The notes beneath the pieces were generated by a model, which was not told the DNA's origin, made no database searches, and saw only the letters and a list, made by a program, of their open reading frames with translations. This document shows, piece after piece, positions 44,365 to 51,118 of a DNA stretch of 64,000 bases; positions within the stretch are counted from its first letter, which is position 1; the number at the start of each line of letters is the position of its first letter. Position numbers and translations under genes: made by a program. Source of the stretch: CAYRGQ01 sp964423925 (GTDB lineage: Bacteria; Bacteroidota; Bacteroidia; Sphingobacteriales; Sphingobacteriaceae); assembly GCA_964423925.1 (NCBI GenBank), contig CAYRGQ010000002.1:191882-255881 (forward strand), in the 5' to 3' direction.

Positions 44365-44868
44365 ATGAGGATCAGGTGGAATCAATGTATTGGTGTGGCC
44401 CTACTTTGGGTGAGCTGCGTATTTGGCGCAGTGGCCCAAGACGCTCAAGCAGATCGGTTCGCCCGAATCGAAAAAGAGAAGAAAGCCTATATCACCAAGC
44501 AGCTGAGCCTCACCTCGTCTGAGGCGAAAAATTTTTTTCCCATTTACGAACAATACCGCACGGAACTGACCCTGCTACAACGCGAGCGCCGTCGCGTACG
44601 GACGAGCGATGCCGGCCAACGCGGCGCCACGAGTCGCCCGCTGCGCAACGAACGCTTTCAGCGCGATTTGGTGCCCAACCCCGACCGCGACATGATTGCT
44701 TTCGATGCCAAGCGACTCGAACTGAAGAAAAATTACCGAGAGCGATTCGCGGATGCCATCGGTTTGGCACGGGCCTCCCAATTCTTCGAAGTTGAAGAGG
44801 AGTTTAACGAGTACCTGATGCGTCACCTGCAGAACCGCCAAAGCGGCCCAGCGCCGCAACGGCCCTGA
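44365..44868 (+). CDS. exported helical protein, Spy/CpxP-like in style
   Basis: 167-residue protein with a signal peptide (about 1-24, ending VFGAVAQD). The mature part is charged and helical: FARIEKEKKAYITKQLSL, then SEAKNFFPIYEQYRTEL, an Arg-rich loop, and a second helical pair ending VEEEFNEYLMRHLQ. Small helical periplasmic proteins next to ECF sigma modules in Bacteroidota are thought to sense envelope stress; that is inference here. ATG 44365 is used; a GTG at 44362 overlaps the stop of the preceding gene. Confidence 0.75.
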   Translation: MRIRWNQCIGVALLWVSCVFGAVAQDAQADRFARIEKEKKAYITKQLSLTSSEAKNFFPIYEQYRTELTLLQRERRRVRTSDAGQRGATSRPLRNERFQRDLVPNPDRDMIAFDAKRLELKKNYRERFADAIGLARASQFFEVEEEFNEYLMRHLQNRQSGPAPQRP

Positions 44869-44938
44869 GCGCCTCACCGAATCCCACACAAGCCGATCGA
44901 TTATCGCGGCAGCGTCCCCTTGCGGATCTTTTCCTTCA

Positions 44939-44969
44939 TTGCACACACAGCTTATTTTCAGTAATTTTG
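44939..44969 (+). promoter_or_regulatory. promoter of the class III aminotransferase gene
   Basis: TTG (44939-44941), a 20-base spacer and TAATTTTG (44962-44969) form a full consensus promoter. Its -7 element ends four bases before the ATG at 44974. Confidence 0.65.
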
Positions 44970-44973
44970 CGAG

Positions 44974-46164
44974 ATGCTTAGCAACCGCCAACTTTTTCTG
45001 CTCAACACTGCGCAGACCTCCCACTCGCCTCGTTTAATTGAAGTAGCACGCGCCGAAGGCGTGTACCTATATGGGCCTGACGGCACGCGTTACATTGATC
45101 TGGTGTCCGGATTCGCGGTGAGCAACATTGGCCATCGCCATCCCCGCGTGATTGAAGCCATCCAAGGGCAACTCGACCGCTACCTTCACGTCACCGTTTA
45201 CGGCGAATTTGTCCAAGCGCCGCAGGTCGAGTTGGCTACGAAGCTCGTCTCCGTCTTGCCCTCGTCACTCAATTCCGTCTATTTTACGAACTCGGGCGCC
45301 GAAGCAACCGAAGGTGCGATGAAAATCGCGAAGCGCTACACCGGCCGCCGCGAATTCATTGCGGCCCATAACGCCTACCATGGCAGCACGCAGGGAGCGC
45401 TTAGCCTTATTGGCAATGCGGAATACCATCGTGCCTATGCCCCGCTCCTACCGGATATCCACTTCATTCCGTACAACGATTCCAGCGCGCTCGACTCGAT
45501 AACCACCGATACGGCTGCGGTGATCCTTGAGGCCGTGCAGGGCGAGGCGGGAATCCGCGTACCGGACATTGCATATGTGCAGGCCGTGCGCAAGCGATGC
45601 GACGAGACGGGCGCCCTGTTGGTCTTTGACGAGATACAAACCGGCTTCGGGCGAACAGGAAAACTGTTCGCGTTTGAGCACTATGGCATCGTACCGGACA
45701 TCCTGTTGCTGGCAAAGGGCATGGGCGGCGGCATGCCGATCGGCGCATTCATTGCCGATAGAGAGGTTATGGGCGTCATTAAGGACAATCCCATGTTGGG
45801 GCACATCACCACCTTCGGCGGGCACCCTGTCAGCTGCGCGGCAGCACTTGCTTCGTTAAACGTTATTCTGGAAGAGGGTCTCCCTGCGTTGGCGGGCAAG
45901 AAAGTGGCCCTTTTCAAGCGCGAACTGCAACACCCCGCCATTCGGGAAATCCGTGGCCTCGGCCTGATGATGTGCTTGCAGTTGGACAGCTTTGCGCAGG
46001 TCGAACACGTGAGTCGTTATGCCGCCGATCAGGGCGTCATCATCGATTGGTTTCTTCATTGCGAGACAGCCTTGCGGATTGCGCCGCCCCTCACCATTCC
46101 CGAGGACGCGATACTGGAGGCATGCCGTGTGATTCGCGAGGCGTTGGACAGCCTGACCACGTAG
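44974..46164 (+). CDS. class III aminotransferase (aspartate aminotransferase family)
   Basis: 396-residue pyridoxal-phosphate enzyme. Motifs are VYFTNSGAEATEGAMKIAKR near 105-124 (phosphate binding), ILEAVQGEAGIRVPD near 184-198, LVFDEIQTGFGRTGK near 216-230 with the PLP Asp, and the Schiff-base Lys in LLLAKGMGGGMPIGAF near 249. Relatives act on acetylornithine, ornithine, 4-aminobutyrate or other omega-amino acids; the substrate is not evident and no arginine-pathway gene is adjacent. Confidence 0.9.
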   Translation: MLSNRQLFLLNTAQTSHSPRLIEVARAEGVYLYGPDGTRYIDLVSGFAVSNIGHRHPRVIEAIQGQLDRYLHVTVYGEFVQAPQVELATKLVSVLPSSLNSVYFTNSGAEATEGAMKIAKRYTGRREFIAAHNAYHGSTQGALSLIGNAEYHRAYAPLLPDIHFIPYNDSSALDSITTDTAAVILEAVQGEAGIRVPDIAYVQAVRKRCDETGALLVFDEIQTGFGRTGKLFAFEHYGIVPDILLLAKGMGGGMPIGAFIADREVMGVIKDNPMLGHITTFGGHPVSCAAALASLNVILEEGLPALAGKKVALFKRELQHPAIREIRGLGLMMCLQLDSFAQVEHVSRYAADQGVIIDWFLHCETALRIAPPLTIPEDAILEACRVIREALDSLTT

Positions 46165-46198
46165 CTTCAGCGCCGCGCGTACATTCAGGTGTTCGCAA

Positions 46199-46232
46199 TA
46201 AAAAAACCGGCGCTCATCTTCTGAACGCCGGC
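46199..46232 (-). terminator. rho-independent terminator after raiA
   Basis: CCGGCG / CGCCGG stem with a partly paired loop. On the minus strand it is followed by seven T, 35 bases beyond the raiA stop. Confidence 0.7.
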
Positions 46233-46266
46233 TCCTTCTACTAAATAGAAAATATAATGCGATGCC

Positions 46267-46608
46267 TTATAGCTGGTGTATGGTTGCAAGCAGCTCCTTG
46301 TGATTACTTGCCTTCGTACGGGTTTTCGTTTTGTGTTTGTTGATCTGTCGGCGCAGGGACTCCACGGCCAGATCGGTCGCCTCCTCAAAAGACTTTGCCT
46401 GCGCCTTAGCAAATAGCTGGTTTCCAGGAATATTTAGCTTAAGCTCAGTCACCTTGTTTGCTTCGTCTTCTACATTTTCGAGCCTTAGGTAGCATTCCCC
46501 GTCAATGATCTGGTCAAAGAACAGGTCAAGCTTGTCCATCCGTTTCTGGATAAACTGGATGAGCTTCCGGTCGGCGTCGAACCTAATCGATTGCACAGTA
46601 ATGTTCAT
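46267..46608 (-). CDS. raiA: ribosome hibernation-promoting factor (short HPF/RaiA)
   Basis: 113-residue ribosome-associated protein that binds the decoding and tRNA sites of the small subunit in resting cells. It shows the beta-alpha fold: start MNITVQSIRFDADRKLIQFI, middle LKLNIPGNQLFAKAQAKSFEEAT, and the second helix AVESLRRQINKHKTK. It lacks the C-terminal dimerisation domain of long HPF. It lies 13 bases after the Xer gene, and rpsU is upstream, so the small-subunit protein S21, a recombinase and HPF share a transcription unit. Confidence 0.93.
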   Translation of the reverse strand: MNITVQSIRFDADRKLIQFIQKRMDKLDLFFDQIIDGECYLRLENVEDEANKVTELKLNIPGNQLFAKAQAKSFEEATDLAVESLRRQINKHKTKTRTKASNHKELLATIHQL

Positions 46609-46621
46609 TTTTCCTCCTTTT

Positions 46622-47503
46622 TTAAGCTTTTGGATGTGCTTGGTTATAAATGGATTTGAGTCTCTCTACGGAGTTATGTGTGTAGACTTGTGTGGCTGCC
46701 AAGCCGGCATGTCCCAATAATTCCTTGATTGCATTCAGATCGGCCCCCTTATTCAGCAACGCGGTAGCAAACGTATGCCTCAAGACGTGTGGGCTTTTTT
46801 TCTCTTGTGAGGAAAGTATAGTCAAGTACTTATTCACGATGCGATAAATTAATTTCGGATAGCCCGGCCTACCTGTTTTAGTAACGACCAAGGCGGTCGT
46901 TTTGTTATCCGAGAAGCTTGATTTTTTTTCATCTCTATACTGGCCGTACACGGATTTTAGCGTTTCGGTCATCGGCACGATGCGCTCCTTGTTGCGCTTG
47001 CCCAACACGCGAATGGTACCTTGAAACAGGTCCACGTCCGATTCGTGAAGGCCGAGCAGCTCCGCCAGCCGGATGCCGGTTCCGAAGAGCAACTCGATCA
47101 CCAAGCGGTCGCGGACGCCTTCAAAATCGTCGGGAAAAACGTCTGTGGCGTCGAGCATCGTGCAAAGCTTCGCCTCTTCCACCACGACCGGCAGCCGCTT
47201 GGGCGTGCGCATGGCTTTGACAAGGGCCATGGGATTTTGGGCCACAAGCCCTTCGCGAAGCAAAAACTTATAGTAGGTACGTAAGGCTGAGATGGCGCGA
47301 TTGACGCTACTGGCCTCCATGCCCGCCTCGGCTAGCCCAGCCAGATAACTGCGTACATGCCGATGGCCGGCTTCGTCAACGGGTATTTCGTGTAGGGATA
47401 GGTAATCGGCAAAATGGGAGACCTCTCGCTGGTAAGCGGCAACCGTGTGGTGCGAATATCGCTTCTCGAAGGACAGAAAACGAACGAAACGGTCTATAAA
47501 CAT
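46622..47503 (-). CDS. XerC/XerD-type tyrosine recombinase
   Basis: 293-residue site-specific recombinase. The N-terminal SAM-like core-binding domain spans about 1-90 (FVRFLSFEKRYSHHTVAAY). Catalytic residues are seen in GTGIRLAELLGL (Arg, about 150), KSPHVLRHTFATALL (His-x-x-Arg, about 240), LGHAGLAATQVYTH (His and the nucleophilic Tyr, about 275). Length matches XerC/D, which resolve chromosome dimers at dif. It is flanked by rpsU and raiA, a conserved Bacteroidota setting that argues against a mobile integrase. Which of XerC or XerD it is cannot be stated. An 11-base inverted repeat abuts its start codon. Confidence 0.92.
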   Translation of the reverse strand: MFIDRFVRFLSFEKRYSHHTVAAYQREVSHFADYLSLHEIPVDEAGHRHVRSYLAGLAEAGMEASSVNRAISALRTYYKFLLREGLVAQNPMALVKAMRTPKRLPVVVEEAKLCTMLDATDVFPDDFEGVRDRLVIELLFGTGIRLAELLGLHESDVDLFQGTIRVLGKRNKERIVPMTETLKSVYGQYRDEKKSSFSDNKTTALVVTKTGRPGYPKLIYRIVNKYLTILSSQEKKSPHVLRHTFATALLNKGADLNAIKELLGHAGLAATQVYTHNSVERLKSIYNQAHPKA

Positions 47504-47505
47504 GA

Positions 47506-47550
47506 AAAACTATTTGCATACTACCCAAAGGTGAATATACAAATAGTTTT
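47506..47550 (-). repeat. 11-bp inverted repeat adjoining the Xer start codon
   Basis: AAAACTATTTG (47506-47516) and CAAATAGTTTT (47540-47550) are perfectly complementary arms separated by 23 bases. The proximal arm ends two bases before the Xer ATG on the minus strand, so in RNA a hairpin would press against the start codon, and in DNA it is a symmetric site. Confidence 0.65.
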
Positions 47551-47594
47551 CGAATCGGGGCAACGAAACCCCGGCAATATTTCGAAGCAAATGC

Positions 47595-47786
47595 CTATAC
47601 CGGCTCTTGGTTCAGACGCTGCTTGTAAATCGCTTTTTTGCGTTGTGTACGACGGGCAACGGATTTCTTCTCGTAAGCCTGACGCGCACGCAGTTCCCTC
47701 AACACACCCGTTTTCTCGAATTTCTTCTTGAAACGCTTCAACGCGCGATCTAACGACTCACCATCCTTTACATTAACGATAATCAT
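47595..47786 (-). CDS. rpsU: 30S ribosomal protein S21
   Basis: 63-residue basic ribosomal protein of the small subunit. The start is MIIVNVKDGESLDRALKRF, the middle FEKTGVLRELRARQAYEKKS, the end Lys/Arg-rich. Length is standard for the phylum. First gene of the rpsU-xer-raiA group, with a consensus promoter 44 bases upstream of its ATG. Confidence 0.96.
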   Translation of the reverse strand: MIIVNVKDGESLDRALKRFKKKFEKTGVLRELRARQAYEKKSVARRTQRKKAIYKQRLNQEPV

Positions 47787-47829
47787 AGTTCTTAAAATAC
47801 CCCCTTTCGTACACTTTTTCAGTGGACTG

Positions 47830-47860
47830 CAAAGGTATGGATTCCGTGCGAAAAAGCAAA
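47830..47860 (-). promoter_or_regulatory. promoter of rpsU
   Basis: On the minus strand TTTG (47860-47857), a 19-base spacer and TACCTTTG (47837-47830) form a perfect consensus promoter. Confidence 0.75.
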
Positions 47861-47867
47861 ATCTATT

Positions 47868-48500
47868 TTACAGCAGGCCCCGCCGCTTGAGCAGTTCAGG
47901 CAGGGTGTCGGGCGCAGTCAGCAATTCGGCATTCATCCCGAGTTGCAGGGCCGTGGCAATGTGCTGTGGACTATCGTCGACAAAGAGGGTCTCCTGGGGT
48001 ACCAGACCGTGGGCGTCGAGTACATGACGAAAAATGACGGCATCGGGCTTGCGCATGCCCATCAGGTGCGAATAGTAGTCCTCCTCGAAGTAGTCGGCGT
48101 AGTTGTCCAGTCCGTAAACCTCTTTTAAGTGGTTGACAATCCACTGGTAGTGAATTTCATTATTGTTGCTCAGCAAGAATACGCGATATTGGCGGTGTAG
48201 CTGCTGCAAAAGCTCGTGATGCCCGTCGCGCACGCCAATAAGCAGGGCGTTCCAGGCGTCGTCGATCTGCTGGTCAGTCAATTGCGGGCGTGCGGAGACC
48301 TCGCGGATACGGTTGCGAAAATCCGCCGCCGAGATTTCGCCACGATCGAAGGCATCAAACACGTCGTCTTGGGCTAAATGCCCGTAAAAGCGCTCCACCT
48401 CCGGCACCCCCAACTCGGTAAACGCACGTTGCGCGCGCGTGAAGTCGATGGAGAAAAGCACGTTGCCATAATCGAGTATGATGTTCTTGATATTTTCCAT
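47868..48500 (-). CDS. HAD-family phosphatase, YihX-like
   Basis: 210-residue haloacid-dehalogenase-superfamily hydrolase from ATG 48500 (MENIKNIILDYGNVLFSID). Motif I is DYGNV, with Gly in place of the second acidic residue; the same DxGNV form is found in YihX-type sugar-phosphate phosphatases, so activity is still likely. The helical cap occupies about 20-85. Motif II is VFLLSNNNEIH, motif III the Lys of MGMRKPDAVIF, and motif IV LFVDDSPQHIA. Substrate unknown. The longer frame from 48524 is possible. Confidence 0.87.
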   Translation of the reverse strand: MENIKNIILDYGNVLFSIDFTRAQRAFTELGVPEVERFYGHLAQDDVFDAFDRGEISAADFRNRIREVSARPQLTDQQIDDAWNALLIGVRDGHHELLQQLHRQYRVFLLSNNNEIHYQWIVNHLKEVYGLDNYADYFEEDYYSHLMGMRKPDAVIFRHVLDAHGLVPQETLFVDDSPQHIATALQLGMNAELLTAPDTLPELLKRRGLL

Positions 48501-48564
48501 AAATATTTCATTTATTGCCTGCAAATATGTAAAATTGCATCCGCAAAACCATAGGTATTGCCCT

Positions 48565-48638
48565 GCGCCTATAGCTCAGTTGGTTAGAGTAGAAGACTCA
48601 TAATCTTTTGGTCCCTGGTTCGAGCCCAGGTGGGCGCA
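48565..48638 (+). tRNA. tRNA with CAT anticodon (Met, or Ile2)
   Basis: 74-base cloverleaf: acceptor GCGCCTA / TGGGCGC, D arm GCTC-GAGT, anticodon stem GAAGA/TCTTT with loop CTCATAA, T arm CCTGG/CCAGG with TTCGAGC. CCA is not encoded. The anticodon CAT serves elongator Met, or Ile if its C is converted to lysidine; the acceptor lacks the initiator-type 1-72 mismatch. Confidence 0.92.
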
Positions 48639-48642
48639 CAGT

Positions 48643-48672
48643 AAAAAAGACCCGTTTATCGGGTCTTTTTTC
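48643..48672 (+). terminator. rho-independent terminator after the CAT tRNA
   Basis: AAAAAAGACCCG / CGGGTCTTTTTT around a five-base loop, four bases after the tRNA. Confidence 0.8.
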
Positions 48673-48834
48673 GTTTGTATAAGTCGGGCGAGAAGCCCGT
48701 CCCGCAAAGACACGGGAAGCCAAGTGTAATCTTCCCTAGCAACAACGACGATTATTAAGGTAGTTTTCTAAATTAGGGACAATGAAAAATTCAAGTTCAG
48801 CGAGAGCCGGATGCCATTGCTGATGAAGCGCTGC

Positions 48835-50142
48835 TCAGCCGTTCTCTTCGCTCCGTAATTCACCCGACTTTGCTTCTGTATGCTGAATATAGGCGGCAGC
48901 GACTACATCTCCATTTACGTTTAGCGTGGTGCGCGACATGTCTAGGATCCGATCTACCCCATAAATAAGGGCGATGGCCTCGCCGGGCACGCCAATGGAG
49001 ATCAATATAGTAACTATAACCGGAAGCGATCCGCCGGGCACGCCTGCAGTCCCTACGCCCGCTAGAATGCAAAGCAACACCACCGTGATCTGCGCTCCGA
49101 CACTTAGGTCGACATTGAATACTTGCGCCAAGAACAATACCGTTATGCCCTCAAAAAGAGCCGTTCCATTCTGGTTGCCCGTGCTCCCGATCGTCAACAC
49201 AAAATGGGCAATGGGCTTGGGTATCTTGAGCTTTTCAATGCTCACTCGGATGGCCGTCGGCAGTGTGGCATTGCTGGAGCTGGTCGAAAATGCAGTCAGG
49301 GTGATTTCGCCCATGTCCCGCATGAATTTTACGGGATTGCGATTGGCAAAATATTTCAAAATAACTGAATAAACCACGAACTGATGGATGGCTAGCGCCA
49401 CGATCACGATAACGACATACCATAGCAAAGCCACCAGAAAATCTGCCCCTACGTTGAGCACCATATTAAAAAGCAATGCGGCGACACCGTACGGTGCCAG
49501 CGACATGGCATAGCCAATTACCTTGATGACCACTTCATAAAGCCCCTCGAGAAAGCTTTTGAGCGTAGCGGTCCGTTCCGGACCAACGGATGCCATGGCA
49601 ATGCCAAAAATCAACGCAAAGAACATCACCGATATCAATCCCCCGCCCGTGTGGCGCGAGTTGAAAGCGTTGGCCATCTCCTCGATCGGATTGCGTGGAA
49701 TAATTCGGGTAAGTATATCGCCCACCGATTGTTCATCCCGATCGACGGCCTGAGCAGCCGCAGAGGCAGCTTGGTCACCAAACTCGTTAATCAGGTATTC
49801 TCGTGTCTCGGGCGAAACGGCGTCGCCAGGCGTGAAGATATTGACCATCGTAATGCCGATCAATATGGCAATGCCACTGACGACTACCGAGTATACAAGC
49901 AGCCTCCCTCCCATACGACCTAACTTCTTTACGTCGCCGATTTCGGCAATCCCCAAAATCAGTGCAGAAAGGATCAGCGGAATGACCATCATGAAGATCA
50001 GGTTCATGAATATATCGCCGACCGGCTTTACCCAGCTGACAATCGTGCTTAACGTGTCTGCTGATAATCCCAGGTTTTTGACCACCAACCCAGCGACAAT
50101 GCCGAACAACATGCCAATAAAAATCCGCGTATGTAACTTCAT
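48835..50142 (-). CDS. dicarboxylate/amino acid:cation symporter (DAACS family)
   Basis: 435-residue inner-membrane secondary transporter of the GltP/DctA family, importing acidic amino acids or C4-dicarboxylates with Na+ or H+. Hydrophobic helices cover most of the protein. The family hallmarks are the serine-rich re-entrant loop FSTSSSNATLPTAIRVSIEK near 287-306, the unwound helix NQNGTALFEG near 327-336, and the second loop AGVGTAGVPGGSLPV. The last 20 residues are hydrophilic. Monocistronic; its leader region is the long gap 50143-50469. Confidence 0.93.
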   Translation of the reverse strand: MKLHTRIFIGMLFGIVAGLVVKNLGLSADTLSTIVSWVKPVGDIFMNLIFMMVIPLILSALILGIAEIGDVKKLGRMGGRLLVYSVVVSGIAILIGITMVNIFTPGDAVSPETREYLINEFGDQAASAAAQAVDRDEQSVGDILTRIIPRNPIEEMANAFNSRHTGGGLISVMFFALIFGIAMASVGPERTATLKSFLEGLYEVVIKVIGYAMSLAPYGVAALLFNMVLNVGADFLVALLWYVVIVIVALAIHQFVVYSVILKYFANRNPVKFMRDMGEITLTAFSTSSSNATLPTAIRVSIEKLKIPKPIAHFVLTIGSTGNQNGTALFEGITVLFLAQVFNVDLSVGAQITVVLLCILAGVGTAGVPGGSLPVIVTILISIGVPGEAIALIYGVDRILDMSRTTLNVNGDVVAAAYIQHTEAKSGELRSEENG

Positions 50143-50469
50143 ATTAATCCTGTTATCAATAAAATACCGCCACTAATATCACAATAAATCAATCAATCGA
50201 AACTTTTTTTTACGGCTTCCTCCAAGTAAACAGGTTTCTTTTTCCGTTTTTTTGTGCAGCGTATCGACGATTGAAAAGTCAAAAAATTATGGTGTTTTTA
50301 GACTAGCTTATAATGCCCTTAACGGCAGCTGGGTATGGAAAAGCTCACTTCTGGGCGGTTAATAAACCCGGCATCGGCGGCCACTTCCGTCCGTCGGATG
50401 AATTAACCGCTTCCACACAAGAAATGCCTCCGCGTTTTGGAAATATACCGCTATGCGGCTTAATGAGGC
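50143..50469. other. 327-base intergenic region with an extended inverted repeat
   Basis: Gap between the symporter start and the DUF502 stop, both on the minus strand. It is T/A-rich near the symporter and GC-richer at the far end, where GCGGTTAAT (50355-50363) and ATTAACCGC (50402-50410) are perfect complementary arms 38 bases apart. No consensus promoter, terminator with a T run, or open frame is evident. Confidence 0.6.
50355..50410. repeat. 9-bp inverted repeat with GC-rich 38-base interior
   Basis: Arms GCGGTTAAT and ATTAACCGC are perfectly complementary. The interior is rich in G and C with runs that could pair (CCGGC, GGCGG, CCGTCCG). It could form a structured RNA element in the symporter leader or at the DUF502 3' end. 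Confidence 0.5.
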
Positions 50470-51066
50470 TTAATCCAGCCCGCTGACCCCGCCAGACACC
50501 ACCAACTTCATGGCGTCTGTGGCGCTCATGTTGAGTTTGGATACGCGCTCGGCGCGGGCAATCACCACTTGGCCCGCCACGGAATAGGCATAGGGAAAAT
50601 AAACCACCACGTGGCCGTCTAGGCCGACCTTTTTCAAGTCGCTATGGGTAAGAAAGCCCACCTTCTTCAGCCCAGTCTCGTTGACTTCCACCAGCACCGG
50701 CTCAGTAAACTTCTTCGCATCGCCCACAAATGCCTCCGTAAAGTCCTTGATGGAGGAATACAAGGTATTGAAAAGCGGTATCCGGTTCAATTGCCGATTG
50801 AACCAATTATAGATCGGCTCAGTAACCACGGTCGTGAAGACGAATCCCACGAGAATCAATACCAGGATGACAGTGAGGATACCCAGCCCTGGCACATACA
50901 CCGGTCCGCCCTGTTCGTCCGCCCAAAACAAATTACTCAAATTCAGCGCACTATCTATACTGGCAACGATCCAAACAATGAGGAAGAGCGCACCAGCGAC
51001 AGGGACCACCACCAGGGTGCCTTTGATAAAATAATTAAATAACTGCTTTAAGGGTTTCCGAAGCAT
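50470..51066 (-). CDS. DUF502-family membrane protein
   Basis: 198-residue inner-membrane protein with two membrane segments near residues 15-35 (GTLVVVPVAGALFLIVWIVA) and 57-80 (LGILTVILVLILVGFVFTTV), followed by a soluble domain with the family stretch RIPLFNTLYSSIKDFTEAF near 96-114. It ends with the common VVSGGV segment. Function unknown. It is downstream of murF-alr by 52 bases on the same strand. Confidence 0.9.
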   Translation of the reverse strand: MLRKPLKQLFNYFIKGTLVVVPVAGALFLIVWIVASIDSALNLSNLFWADEQGGPVYVPGLGILTVILVLILVGFVFTTVVTEPIYNWFNRQLNRIPLFNTLYSSIKDFTEAFVGDAKKFTEPVLVEVNETGLKKVGFLTHSDLKKVGLDGHVVVYFPYAYSVAGQVVIARAERVSKLNMSATDAMKLVVSGGVSGLD

Positions 51067-51118
51067 AGTGTTGCGGTAGTTAGAAGTGATTTCAATGTTG
51101 TGCTATGTAGGCTGCAGC

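Noticed and set aside
46622..47503. Tyrosine recombinase as integrase of a mobile element
   Set aside because: It sits between rpsU and raiA, a conserved housekeeping setting. There is no attachment-site duplication, phage gene or tRNA disruption.
47506..47550. Inverted repeat by the Xer gene as the dif site
   Set aside because: dif sites have a spacer of about six bases; here it is 23 bases, and the A/T-rich arms do not look like known dif arms.
47868..48500. HAD phosphatase inactive because the second motif I acid is missing
   Set aside because: The DxGNV form is normal in YihX-like enzymes, so the Gly does not show loss of activity.
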